Shown here piece after piece: positions 28,413 through 37,251 of a stretch of DNA of 54,876 bases (the first letter of the stretch is position 1; each line of letters begins with the position of its first letter). The translations under genes and the position numbers were made by a program. A model generated the notes under the pieces. It ran no database searches, was not told the origin of the DNA, and saw nothing but the letters and a program-made list of their open reading frames with translations. Source of the DNA: a virus; the IMG/VR virus record IMGVR_UViG_3300020122_000144, positions 1-54,876 of that record; one strand, given 5' to 3'.

Positions 28413-30224
28413 TTAGGGCGCCATTCCCGGCGGGGGGCCCTTGTTGGGCTCGGGGGCGGTCGCTCCCTGCTCGCGAGCCAGCGCGTTGTAGACGCTGCGT
28501 ACGCCTGCGATCTTCTGCTGCTTCTGCTGCGGGGTGTCGCTCAGGTGGAGTTCAAAGCGCTTCTCGATCTTCTCGATCATGACCTTGTTCGGCTTGCCGT
28601 CCGCGTCCTTCGCAACCTTGCCGACCGCTTGCAGCATCTGCGTGTTGATCGCCTCCAGCTGCTGCTGAGCATCATTTGATGCCGGCGCGACGCGCTGAGG
28701 AAGGTTCGCGAACGCGGCGTCGCTTAGGCCAGACCCGAGGATGACGGGGTGTTTCTGTAGGTTGTCCATCTGCGTGTTGAACTCGTCCGACGCGGTCTGC
28801 GTCTGCTGACGTTCTTGCGCGATCTTGCCGCGCTGCTCCGGAGTCATGTTGCCCCCGGCGCCCTTCACGCCGCCCGCGAACGCGCCCGCGCCGGGCTGCG
28901 GATCGTTACCCGTGTGGAGCTTGTACGACCAGCGGATCGCCTCGTCGGGCGAAACCGTGATCCCCAGCTTGTCCTGCTCCGCGATACGCTGCCGCGCCGC
29001 GGCGTAGACCGCCTTCATGTCGACGCCCCCGCCCCCGTGAGCCTGAGCCATCGGGTTCAGCTTGATCCCGGTCTCGGCCTTCTTCTGGTCGAGCAACGCG
29101 ATCCGCTCGTCGAGCTGCGACTGGATCTCTTTGCCCTTGGCGATCTGCGCCTTGCTCGTCGCGGCCTGCGTCAGCGCCTGCGCGTTCTGCTTGGCCGATT
29201 CGAGCGCGTAGCCGGTCGCCACACGCTCGGCCTCTTCCTGCGACGCCGTCGCGTGCAGCGCCTGGCCATACATCGACTGCATGTCCTGGAGACGCTCGCG
29301 GCCAATCTCGTGGTTCGCCTTCTGCGCAGCGACGTCAGCGACGGCGCGCGCTTCGATGCGGTCCACGACCTGATTCGTCGGCAGGTGCAGCGCGGCCTGC
29401 TGCACGGCGCCCAGCGCTTCAGCGATGGTCCAGGTGATTTGCTGCCCGGTGGACGCGTTGTGCCACATCCGATTCGGGTCGATCTTGTCGTTGGAGAGCT
29501 GCGCCTGGAACGCCTCCATGTGCTTCCGGTACGCCTTCGACTCGTCAGCCGCAGCCTGCGCGCGGAGCTTCGTGTCGACGCCTGCGTCTTCGGTCGCCTT
29601 CGCGATGTCCTGGAGACCCTGGCCGCGCTGGCGCTCGATCTCCGCGTTCGCCTCGGCGGAGTTGCCCACGGCGGTCTTCTGGCCCTCGATGGCGTCGGCC
29701 TCGTGGTCGATCGCGCCGGTGAGCTCGTCTTCGCGCTTCTGCGTCGTAAGCTTCTGCTCGTGCGCCGCGACGGTTCCGCCGCCACCTGCGCCGCCCCAGT
29801 TGATGCCGGGCGCGGGGGATGCCTCAGGACTGCTGCCCGCACGGCCCTTGAGGGAGGCGGTGTCGCCGAACACGGGCGGCGCCGAGGCTGCGGGGTTCGG
29901 ATTGACGTCTGGCGCCGGACCGTACGACTTAATCCGCGCCTGCTTCTGCTCCCACGTCTCGTTCGGCGACGACGGGCCCGCAGCCGACAGAGCCACTTCC
30001 TTGGGCGTGGCGCCGTACTTCGCAGCTTCCGCAGGAGTCACTGGGCCGGCGTTGACGTCGTCGGTGGGCGGAGTTGGTGCAGGGACGGCAACGGGCGGGG
30101 CCACGGGAGCGCCCACCGGCGGAGGCGCGGGGGCCTCCATCGCCGCGCGTGCGGCGGCCAGCGAGCCGTACTGCTGGACGATCTGCGCCTGTTGCCCGGC
30201 GTCGAGCGCGTCGAAGATGCCCAT
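28413..30224 (-). CDS. Internal virion protein, 603 aa
   Basis: Begins MGIFDALDAGQQAQIVQQYG, followed by a Pro/Ala-rich disordered zone to about 140. Residues 150-600 are almost wholly helical with high Gln/Ala/Lys content, typical of elongated internal core proteins. Followed at once by the 916-residue protein gene; starts in a TGATG overlap with the 716-residue gene. Confidence 0.6.
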   Translation of the reverse strand: MGIFDALDAGQQAQIVQQYGSLAAARAAMEAPAPPPVGAPVAPPVAVPAPTPPTDDVNAGPVTPAEAAKYGATPKEVALSAAGPSSPNETWEQKQARIKSYGPAPDVNPNPAASAPPVFGDTASLKGRAGSSPEASPAPGINWGGAGGGGTVAAHEQKLTTQKREDELTGAIDHEADAIEGQKTAVGNSAEANAEIERQRGQGLQDIAKATEDAGVDTKLRAQAAADESKAYRKHMEAFQAQLSNDKIDPNRMWHNASTGQQITWTIAEALGAVQQAALHLPTNQVVDRIEARAVADVAAQKANHEIGRERLQDMQSMYGQALHATASQEEAERVATGYALESAKQNAQALTQAATSKAQIAKGKEIQSQLDERIALLDQKKAETGIKLNPMAQAHGGGGVDMKAVYAAARQRIAEQDKLGITVSPDEAIRWSYKLHTGNDPQPGAGAFAGGVKGAGGNMTPEQRGKIAQERQQTQTASDEFNTQMDNLQKHPVILGSGLSDAAFANLPQRVAPASNDAQQQLEAINTQMLQAVGKVAKDADGKPNKVMIEKIEKRFELHLSDTPQQKQQKIAGVRSVYNALAREQGATAPEPNKGPPPGMAP

Positions 30225-32374
30225 CAGCGACCTCCCCGGTAGAGCGACGCGAGAGAGGGGTCTGCGGGCGGCGGGGTTGGCGGAGTGCCGAACTGGTCGC
30301 GCACCTGGCTGTCGAAGCTGCCCTGCGGAGCGGCCACGTGCGCGACAGGCGCGCCGCGCTGCTGCGCTGGTGCCGCTGCAGGATGACGGCCACGAAGCGC
30401 CTCCACCGGATTGAACCGCGAGAGGCTGTCGTCGAACGGCTCACGGTGCTCCATCTTGGCCATCGAGGCCTGCGCCGCGTCGAAACTTTGCCCCTGCTGC
30501 TGGCGAAGGAGCGTCGCCATGCCGGCGCGGTGCCCCTCGTCCCACGCATCAGCCTTGATGCCGCGTACGGCCTGCGCTTCGGGGCGCGGGGATGCGCGCA
30601 GTTCTGGCGCCGACATCGCGGCGACCTTGCCGACGTTCTCAATCGTCGCGTCGTGCCCCTGGTCCCATGCGCCCTCGGCCGTCACGTCTTTCTTCGCCGC
30701 CATGTCGCTGGTGATGTGCTCGCCGCTTCCCTCCACAACCTTCAACCGCTCATGCAGCCGCGCCATCCCGGCGAGCGCCGCGGAGAGCGTCGGCCCGGAC
30801 TCGATCTGTTTGCCGCGCGGACCCTCTGAAACCATCTGGTGGCCGACCTCGGGAACCGCCTCGAGATCCTGCGCCGAGATGCCGAGGTAGCGGCCGCCGG
30901 TGGGCTCAGAGCGCGGCTCGGCGGCGGGGTCTCGATAGTGGTAGCTGAGAGGGTGGATGCCATCGAGGAAGGCGTCTGCGCGGTTGCCACCCATCGCGCC
31001 GCGCGTCTGCTCGGCGGTCAGGACGTGGCCATCACGCGGCGGCACGATCAGTTCCGGGCCGCGCTCGCCGACGAGATAGGAATGTCCAGCCTGGATGGGG
31101 CCGCCATCGGCTTTCGGTACGGCGTTGGGGTCGAAGCCTCCGCCGGTGCCGGCCTGAGGCGCGTCATTGTTGCTCGTGTCGACGCCGCCGGGCGTGCTGC
31201 CGGGAGCGCCGTAGCCGCTGTCTTGGGACGCGCCCGCGGTGGTTCCGGTTGGGGTGCTGGGAGCCGCGCCGGCTCCGCCGCCGAGGACGCTGCCGAGTAC
31301 GATGCCGCCAGCACCGGCGACCGCGCCGGCCGCCGTGGTGGCGTACTTGTCGAAGCGGCTCGAATCGTACTGGTTCTGATTCTGCGCAAGTGCCGCGGCG
31401 GCGGTCGTCTGCCCCGCCGCGATCCCCACCTGATTACCCTGCGCCTGTAGCTGCGCCTTCTGCACGTCGGTTTCCGCGCCGGTCATGCCGAGCTGATAGC
31501 GATCGTTCTCGGCGCGCTGCTGCGCGTTGAGGTTCGCCTGCGCAACCGAGATGCCTGCGTCCGCGCCCATGAGCGACTGGTCGCCGCCGCGGATCGAGTT
31601 GAACGCCTGGCCCGCCGCCATCGTGTTGTTGAGCTGCTCCTGCGCGCCGTTGATCTGCGCCGTGTTGGAGATGTTGCCGATCGCCGCAGCGGAGTTGTTT
31701 GCCTGGTTCTGCGATGCGAGCGCGAGGCCGCCCGGGCCGCGAGCCGATGACGCGATCGACGACTGATCTGCCAATGCGCGGCCGATGTCCTGCGTCGCGC
31801 GCATACCGGAAATCGACGGCATGCTCCCGTTCGCGCGCGCCTGGAGAAGCTGCGCCATCGACATCGAGTCGCCGCGCGCTTGTGCGTTGGCATTACGGTC
31901 TTCGTTGACCGAGCCGAGAGCGAGCGTCTCACCCTGCCGCCCCTGAGCGTCGGCTCCAAGCTTCGCGTAGCGCGATGCGGCCTCCGACGCGCCGCCGGCC
32001 CAGCCGCCGTACTCGAAATGCGACTGTGCCTGGTCGTAGGCGGCCTTCCTCGCTGCGGCGTCGGCGGCGGCCGCCTTCTCGTTGCGCGCGACCTCGGCTT
32101 CCTTCGCGACCTCAGCGGGAGACAGTGGCCCTGGATTCAGCGTCTCGACGATGCCAGTACCGTTCGCGCCCTCCTGATCGCGGATCGCCTGCTGCTGCTG
32201 CGCATACTGGTCCGGCGGAAGCGTGACTCCACCAGCGTCGCCGTTGGTGGACGGATCGCCGTGTGCCGCGGCGGCGTTCTGCGCCTCCTGCTGCGCGGCC
32301 ATGTTCTTTTGTTCCTGCGTCGAGTGGTCGTCGACAGGAATCTTATTTCCGTCCTGATCATAGTAGTAGGCCAT
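30224..32374 (-). CDS. Internal virion/tape-measure-like protein, 716 aa
   Basis: N-terminal Gln/Ala/Asn-rich helical region (to about 330), Gly/Ala-rich segment with TTAAGAVAGAGGIVLGSVLG (a possible membrane-active stretch, about 340-360), then SYLVGERGPELIVPPRDGHV (about 430), a motif often found near the end of tape-measure proteins of tailed phages. The C-terminal 250 residues are helical and hydrophilic. In this podovirus-like arrangement it probably lies inside the particle and is ejected with DNA. Four bases after the nozzle gene. Confidence 0.6.
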   Translation of the reverse strand: MAYYYDQDGNKIPVDDHSTQEQKNMAAQQEAQNAAAAHGDPSTNGDAGGVTLPPDQYAQQQQAIRDQEGANGTGIVETLNPGPLSPAEVAKEAEVARNEKAAAADAAARKAAYDQAQSHFEYGGWAGGASEAASRYAKLGADAQGRQGETLALGSVNEDRNANAQARGDSMSMAQLLQARANGSMPSISGMRATQDIGRALADQSSIASSARGPGGLALASQNQANNSAAAIGNISNTAQINGAQEQLNNTMAAGQAFNSIRGGDQSLMGADAGISVAQANLNAQQRAENDRYQLGMTGAETDVQKAQLQAQGNQVGIAAGQTTAAAALAQNQNQYDSSRFDKYATTAAGAVAGAGGIVLGSVLGGGAGAAPSTPTGTTAGASQDSGYGAPGSTPGGVDTSNNDAPQAGTGGGFDPNAVPKADGGPIQAGHSYLVGERGPELIVPPRDGHVLTAEQTRGAMGGNRADAFLDGIHPLSYHYRDPAAEPRSEPTGGRYLGISAQDLEAVPEVGHQMVSEGPRGKQIESGPTLSAALAGMARLHERLKVVEGSGEHITSDMAAKKDVTAEGAWDQGHDATIENVGKVAAMSAPELRASPRPEAQAVRGIKADAWDEGHRAGMATLLRQQQGQSFDAAQASMAKMEHREPFDDSLSRFNPVEALRGRHPAAAPAQQRGAPVAHVAAPQGSFDSQVRDQFGTPPTPPPADPSLASLYRGGR

Positions 32375-32378
32375 CTGC

Positions 32379-35300
32379 TTAGCGCCTCAGTGCGGGGTCG
32401 AGTCGAACGGTGCCCTTGATCGGTCCCTGCTTCTCGGCGAGGTCGAGCTGAATACCGAATAGCCCAATGCCCTGCCCACCATCAGACAGATCCGCGGGCG
32501 TCGTGGCGGTGATTCGGAACTTCATGCTCTCGCCACGCGGCTTGATGGCAATTTCGAGCTGTCGTTGCCCGGATGTCTGAGCGAACGTCCACACCGCATT
32601 ATCCAATGCCACATAATCGCCGTAATCGTAAGCGACTTCGACCTTTAGACCCGCGGCGGTGTAGCGCTGGAACAGCAAAGAGACACGGTAGACGCGTTGC
32701 TCATTCTGGAATCCGTTGAACCACCCCGTTTCGATGAGCGGCGTCACGAAGGTATGGTCTGCGTCAAGGTGGGATGTGCGGGTTTCGACGTGGACCACGC
32801 CCGTTGCGTCCATCCACGCGTAGCGGTGCCCGTTTGCCGTGTAGACCATGCGCGCCGACTGCGAAGGGGCGTCGGCCACGCCCGCGAGGCTGCGGCGGCG
32901 GTCGACGCAGATCCAATTCGCTGACGACATGTCGAAAACCAGCGTGCGGCCCGTGCCTGCGGCGAGCCCCAACACAAGGTCTGACGACAGGTCGACGAGA
33001 ACCGTCCCGGAGCTCGACGGGTCCAGGGTCATCGCCGAGACATACGGAAATGCCGAGAGCTGATCTTGGACCGGCTGCCCGATGCGCTGCGTCGTCTGCG
33101 CGCGCGTGAAAAGCTCGATGCCGCGGTCTGAGAGGTAGAACGCGCCGAGCGACGTGACACACGTGATGGACGAGACGGCACCGACATCGACCGCGAGTTT
33201 TCGGGGCAAGCCGAGGCCGCCCGACGCGCCGTTGTCTGAAGGGGCCTCGCCGGCGATCGCGTAGATGTCGCGGCGCTTGGCCGCGAACAGTGTCCCGTCC
33301 ATGACCCACATCGCGTTGATGTCGCCATCGCCGGCTACCGGCTCCTGGAAGACGGGCGAGAACCACACGCCTTCGCCCGACACGTTCTGCCCCGAAGCCC
33401 AGACGTCGGACCCGGATGCGCCGACGAGCATGCCGTTGTAGGCGACGATGCACGACAGCCCCGGAGGCGCGCGGCGGTCTTGCGACGTGGCGTTGACGCC
33501 CGGCTGCTCGTACAGCTTCGCGTTCGCCGCTGCCGTTGCATCGGGCACCGCATCCGCGAAGGTCACCGTCGCCGACGTCGTATCGTTGACGCTAGTTCCG
33601 ATGCGGTAGTAGGGCGCCACGCCACCGTCGAGCGTGCGATACACCGCGACGCGCACCGAGGCCGCCTGATTGCTTGTCGTGTTGATGCGGCTCGAGATTG
33701 TGAGCGGCGCCGTCGAGACGGTGACCGTCTTATTCGTAACGGCTGTGGTGCTCGCGCTTGGCGTGCTGATGCCGGACACGTGCCAGTTGCCGTCCGAGTC
33801 GACCTCTTCGTAGATGCAGACGTACCGCCATCCCGTGACACAGGTGATGCCCGTGCCGCCGGTGCTTGTCGTGGGCAGTGTCGGCCGCATGAGAAAGCAG
33901 GCCTCCGCGACGCGCGTGCCGTCCCAGCAAGACAAGACTCCGCCCGACAGGTAAACGGAGCCGCCGAACGTCGCGGAGTGCCAGCGCGTTGCAGAAGCGA
34001 AGTCGAACTCCGCCAGCGCTGACGCATTCGCGGCGCCTGACCGCGTGATCTCGAGTCCAAAGTACAGTTTAGACGCGACGGCGGTGATTTTGCCCTTGCT
34101 GTAGGCCGACGTCACGGCAAGTCCTGGCGCCACGTTGGCGATCGGGCGCAGCGACGTCACGTCGTCGGTAAGGTCGACGAGGATGCAGACCTTCTGGTCG
34201 TTTCCGCCCGCGCCGCCGTAGGTGGGCACGTAGTAGCGCCCCGCGTACTGCAAGGGTCGTCCGCACGGCACCGCGTTCTGTATCGAAACGCCCGCACCGT
34301 CCCCCGCGGCCGCGCCCGCGGTGGTCTTGAAGCTGCGTGCGATGACGATGTTGCCGCTCGTCGTGTCGTTGATGACGAGACGCCCCTTGCCCGCCGCGCT
34401 GCTCGGTGCGATGCCGAGCGTGACGGGAGTGGTTCCGCACGTCGCCATGAGAACCTTCGTCGCGGTTGTCGCCAGGGTGGTGCCGTTGACGCCGATCAGA
34501 TTGACCGCCGTGGTTTCGTTCCATGCGACCCACAGCGTGTCAGCGATGCTGCCGGCGACGTCGACGGTGCCAGGCAGAACGCTGCTCGTGTTGATCGTGG
34601 TCGTGGCTGCGATGCCCGCGCTCGTGAACGTGAGCAGTGTGGCTTTACTCGTCCCGGCCGAAGTGTTGCGGTACACCAAAGCCACACGGTTGCTGAGGCT
34701 CGTAACGGCGACCGCGTTGCCGGCCTGGAAGTCGGAGGCGAGCGTGCCGATCGATACCCAACCCGCGTTGATGGTCGCGGCGCTCGCGGTGTCGAGATAC
34801 CAGGCCTTGATGGTGCTCCCGGTGAGGTCGGCGACCACGGCGGTGATGATGGTGCCGTAGGAGCCGAGCAACACGGGCCCGATCGTCACCGCCGTCGCGA
34901 GCTGCTCAGGCGCGCGGACAACGGCCCACGAGGTGGCGTTGACGAGCGCGTAAAACGCGTAAGTCGCATTCACCGAGCCGACGACGCGGTAGCCGACCGC
35001 GATGTAGCCGTTGCAGTATTCCTGATCTTCGATGGTCGACGCCGTGCCGAGGCTCGGCAGTTCGATCGTCGCAAGCGAGCACTCCGGCACGCGCCCGCGC
35101 ACAATCCAGCACGCGGACGCAGCGTCGTAGACCTCGATGAAGCCGTCGCAAATGCGCGCCGTCGTCATGTCGGACGTCAGGAGCTTGTATCCAGCGGTCG
35201 GCGTGGTTGCATCAAGGTGAGCGTTGCCGAGCGCCTGGAACCCGAAGCGCGTGCTTGCTTCGCCCTGGTGAAACGGGCGGATGTTCTCGCCGCGCAGGTT

Positions 35301-35387
35301 CTTGGTCCCGAAGTCAACGAGTTCGTCTCGCGACGCCTCGGTGATCGGAAGCAGGGCCGGCGAGCGGACGATATGCGGATTGCCCAT
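32379..35387 (-). CDS. Tail nozzle-like structural protein, 1002 aa
   Basis: ATG at 35387 (MGNPHIVRSPALLPITEASR) overlapping the upstream stop. Almost all beta structure, with a repetitive pattern of short strands and few helices, as expected for the beta-propeller tail-nozzle/stabilisation proteins of podoviruses (position of T7 gp12 or P22 gp10). The neighbours, adaptor upstream and internal proteins downstream, support this. No enzymatic motif. The assignment rests on synteny, size and composition. Confidence 0.6.
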   Translation of the reverse strand: MGNPHIVRSPALLPITEASRDELVDFGTKNLRGENIRPFHQGEASTRFGFQALGNAHLDATTPTAGYKLLTSDMTTARICDGFIEVYDAASACWIVRGRVPECSLATIELPSLGTASTIEDQEYCNGYIAVGYRVVGSVNATYAFYALVNATSWAVVRAPEQLATAVTIGPVLLGSYGTIITAVVADLTGSTIKAWYLDTASAATINAGWVSIGTLASDFQAGNAVAVTSLSNRVALVYRNTSAGTSKATLLTFTSAGIAATTTINTSSVLPGTVDVAGSIADTLWVAWNETTAVNLIGVNGTTLATTATKVLMATCGTTPVTLGIAPSSAAGKGRLVINDTTSGNIVIARSFKTTAGAAAGDGAGVSIQNAVPCGRPLQYAGRYYVPTYGGAGGNDQKVCILVDLTDDVTSLRPIANVAPGLAVTSAYSKGKITAVASKLYFGLEITRSGAANASALAEFDFASATRWHSATFGGSVYLSGGVLSCWDGTRVAEACFLMRPTLPTTSTGGTGITCVTGWRYVCIYEEVDSDGNWHVSGISTPSASTTAVTNKTVTVSTAPLTISSRINTTSNQAASVRVAVYRTLDGGVAPYYRIGTSVNDTTSATVTFADAVPDATAAANAKLYEQPGVNATSQDRRAPPGLSCIVAYNGMLVGASGSDVWASGQNVSGEGVWFSPVFQEPVAGDGDINAMWVMDGTLFAAKRRDIYAIAGEAPSDNGASGGLGLPRKLAVDVGAVSSITCVTSLGAFYLSDRGIELFTRAQTTQRIGQPVQDQLSAFPYVSAMTLDPSSSGTVLVDLSSDLVLGLAAGTGRTLVFDMSSANWICVDRRRSLAGVADAPSQSARMVYTANGHRYAWMDATGVVHVETRTSHLDADHTFVTPLIETGWFNGFQNEQRVYRVSLLFQRYTAAGLKVEVAYDYGDYVALDNAVWTFAQTSGQRQLEIAIKPRGESMKFRITATTPADLSDGGQGIGLFGIQLDLAEKQGPIKGTVRLDPALRR

Positions 35388-35776
35388 CAGCCAGCCGCCT
35401 CGAGACGCAGTGTGACGGTGCCCGCGACGTAGCTGCGAAGGACGAGCGTGTCCGTGGTCGTGAGCGTGACGTCTTCGCGCAGAATCGGCGCAACGTTCGT
35501 CGCGCACTGCCACCCGACGACCCACCACCGCGCGCGGCCGCCGAAATTGTGGTGGAACTGCACGATGTCGCCCGTGACAAGGACCGGAATGTCCTCGAAG
35601 TCGAGCCGCGCGGGGGCGAACCGCCGACGCAGTGCGGCCTCATCGGAGAGCATGCGGCCCAGCAGGCGCGCGAGCTTCGCGGGGTCCTGGACGTCGGCCT
35701 CGGTAACGACTTCGGCGGGCGCGGCGCGGCCGTCAAGCTGCGTGACTTTGCCGTCCGCGGCGATGCGCGCGGCCAT
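35387..35776 (-). CDS. Neck/tail accessory protein, 129 aa
   Basis: ATG at 35776 (MAARIAADGKVTQLDG), two bases after the upstream stop. Helical first half, beta second half (VLVTGDIVQFHHNFGGRARW, LVLRSYVAGTVTLRLE). Lies between adaptor and nozzle, so probably part of the head-tail joint or tail. Confidence 0.55.
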   Translation of the reverse strand: MAARIAADGKVTQLDGRAAPAEVVTEADVQDPAKLARLLGRMLSDEAALRRRFAPARLDFEDIPVLVTGDIVQFHHNFGGRARWWVVGWQCATNVAPILREDVTLTTTDTLVLRSYVAGTVTLRLEAAG

Positions 35777-35777
35777 G

Positions 35778-36473
35778 TCAGTACTCCCAGCCGTCGCCGG
35801 TGTTCTCGACGACGTGCACGCGCTCTGCGCCCTGCATGTCGCGGCGCGGGGCCAGCCCACGGATACGCGCGCGCTGCTGTTCGAGCCGGCGCTCGAGAAT
35901 GGGGATCGTTTCCGCTTCGCCGGCCTTGATCAGGCACTTGATCGCCGCGTCGAGCACGATGAACTCTTCCCAGCCATTTATCGAGTCGATGCTGTCGTCG
36001 GGGTCGGCGAGCACCGGCGCGGTGGGCACGTAGTTGACCGTCACGGCGTACGCGCCCTGCGGAATGGGGATGAACGAGATGTCCGTCCCTTGGATCTGGT
36101 AGAAGATGGGCGACGACAGACCCCATCCGCCCAGCAAAGGCATGCTACGGAACGCGTTGCGCTGCTCTTCCTGGTACGGGTGCGCGCAGATGACCGGCGA
36201 GCCACCCGCGATGGTGACATCGACGGAGATGAGCGACAGAAAGTCGCCCGAAAGCGGGTAGATCTGCGTGCCGTTCGTCGTCGTGATGCGATGGGACGCA
36301 CGCGAATAGGTGCCGTTCCACGTCGTGCCGCGGACCTCGTCGACCCACTCCGCAATCGAGCCGTTAATGAGGTCGGTCAGCTCGAACGGCTTGATGAACG
36401 GCGAACCGCCCTCCAGATTGGACCTCTGGAGGACGCGTTCGCTTAGGGTCGTGAGCGTGACGGGGTAGGCCAC
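35778..36473 (-). CDS. Head-tail adaptor protein, 231 aa
   Basis: Begins MAYPVTLTTLSERVLQRSNL, then FELTDLINGSIAEWVDEVRG. The N-terminal helices followed by a beta insertion (about 60-150) and C-terminal helices (WEEFIVLDAAIKCLIKAGEA, LERRLEQQRARIRGL) match the layout of podovirus adaptor proteins (T7 gp11 type) that bind under the portal. Placed directly before nozzle-region genes. Confidence 0.65.
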   Translation of the reverse strand: MAYPVTLTTLSERVLQRSNLEGGSPFIKPFELTDLINGSIAEWVDEVRGTTWNGTYSRASHRITTTNGTQIYPLSGDFLSLISVDVTIAGGSPVICAHPYQEEQRNAFRSMPLLGGWGLSSPIFYQIQGTDISFIPIPQGAYAVTVNYVPTAPVLADPDDSIDSINGWEEFIVLDAAIKCLIKAGEAETIPILERRLEQQRARIRGLAPRRDMQGAERVHVVENTGDGWEY

Positions 36474-36479
36474 GAGGGA

Positions 36480-36755
36480 TTACTCCTCCGCGGCTTCGTC
36501 CATGGGAGACTCCGCCGCCTCTTCCTCGTCGGTCTCGCCGCTGTCCTCGAGCTCGTCGAGCTTGCCGGCGAGGGTGGAGAGCGAGCAGAACGCCCGCACG
36601 ATGCGTTTCGCATCCTTGGCCTGGAGTGCGTCGGCGAGTGCGTGAGCTGCGTCCTCGGCGGCGGCCCTGACCTCGCCCATGGACTGCTCTGCGCTGTCTT
36701 CTTCGCCGCCGGGCTTCTCGCCCATCATGACGGCTACGGTGGGTTCGGCCTTCAC
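36480..36755 (-). CDS. Acidic helical protein, 91 aa
   Basis: Strongly acidic ends (DELEDSGETDEEEAAESPMD) around a helical middle (AAAEDAAHALADALQAKDAK). Might be a minor scaffold or head-completion protein. ATGA coupling to the preceding gene. Confidence 0.5.
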   Translation of the reverse strand: MKAEPTVAVMMGEKPGGEEDSAEQSMGEVRAAAEDAAHALADALQAKDAKRIVRAFCSLSTLAGKLDELEDSGETDEEEAAESPMDEAAEE

Positions 36756-37165
36756 GGGAGCGTCCCGCCGTTGCGAAGGACCAGGTGAACGTTCACCAGA
36801 TCACCCGCGACCATGTCCGCCGCGGAGTGCGTGCCGGCCACGTTGGTCCACGTGCAGATGGTCGCCGACCACGTCTTCTTGGTAGCGTCCTGCGTCCAGA
36901 GGCTCGCGTCGACCAAGCCGTTGCCCGTGGGCGTGGCGAGGCTTCGCGAGACCGTGCAGCAGACGACCGCGAGGAACGGATCGTTGGTGGCGATTCCGAT
37001 CACGCCCGTACCGGTGTCGGTGAGCGTGAGGTAGGAGCCGATCGCCTTGGTGGTCAGATCGCCTTCGACGAACTGAGGCGCCCCGCTCGCGAGCGTGATC
37101 GAGAAGTTGTATTCGACGTGCTTGACGCCCTGCGTCCGAGTCTCGTGATAGATGCGATCCGACAT
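36752..37165 (-). CDS. Head decoration-like protein, 137 aa
   Basis: ATG 37165 chosen because GGAGATC lies six bases upstream; an upstream ATG at 37204 is in the leader. Beta-rich, low charge (YNFSITLASGAPQF, SYLTLTDTGTGVIGIATNDP). Immediately downstream of the major capsid gene, a usual place for decoration or head-completion proteins; the identity is inferred. Its Shine-Dalgarno can pair with upstream CTCCGC in the leader at 37172-37237. Confidence 0.5.
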   Translation of the reverse strand: MSDRIYHETRTQGVKHVEYNFSITLASGAPQFVEGDLTTKAIGSYLTLTDTGTGVIGIATNDPFLAVVCCTVSRSLATPTGNGLVDASLWTQDATKKTWSATICTWTNVAGTHSAADMVAGDLVNVHLVLRNGGTLP

Positions 37166-37171
37166 GTTGAT

Positions 37172-37237
37172 CTCCGCGAATTCTTTGGGCGTGGTGATTG
37201 GCAATCAGCGGAGCCCCCGTGCAGGCGAGGACTCCGC
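37172..37237 (-). promoter_or_regulatory. Alternative-pairing leader before the 37165 gene
   Basis: In transcript order GCGGAG (37237-37232), CTCCGC (37213-37208), GCGGAG (37177-37172). The middle segment can pair with either, and the last contains the ribosome site GGAG. A palindrome TGATTG-G-CAATCA lies at about 37195-37207. The rest of the gap 37166-37251 shows nothing else. Confidence 0.5.
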
Positions 37238-37251
37238 CGATCGCGCGCGGG

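Noticed and set aside
26913-30414. Several long + strand frames opposite the internal virion genes (for example 26913-28679 and 28815-30242)
   Set aside because: Arg/Leu-rich, low-complexity translations opposite clear minus-strand genes; typical antisense shadows in GC-rich DNA.
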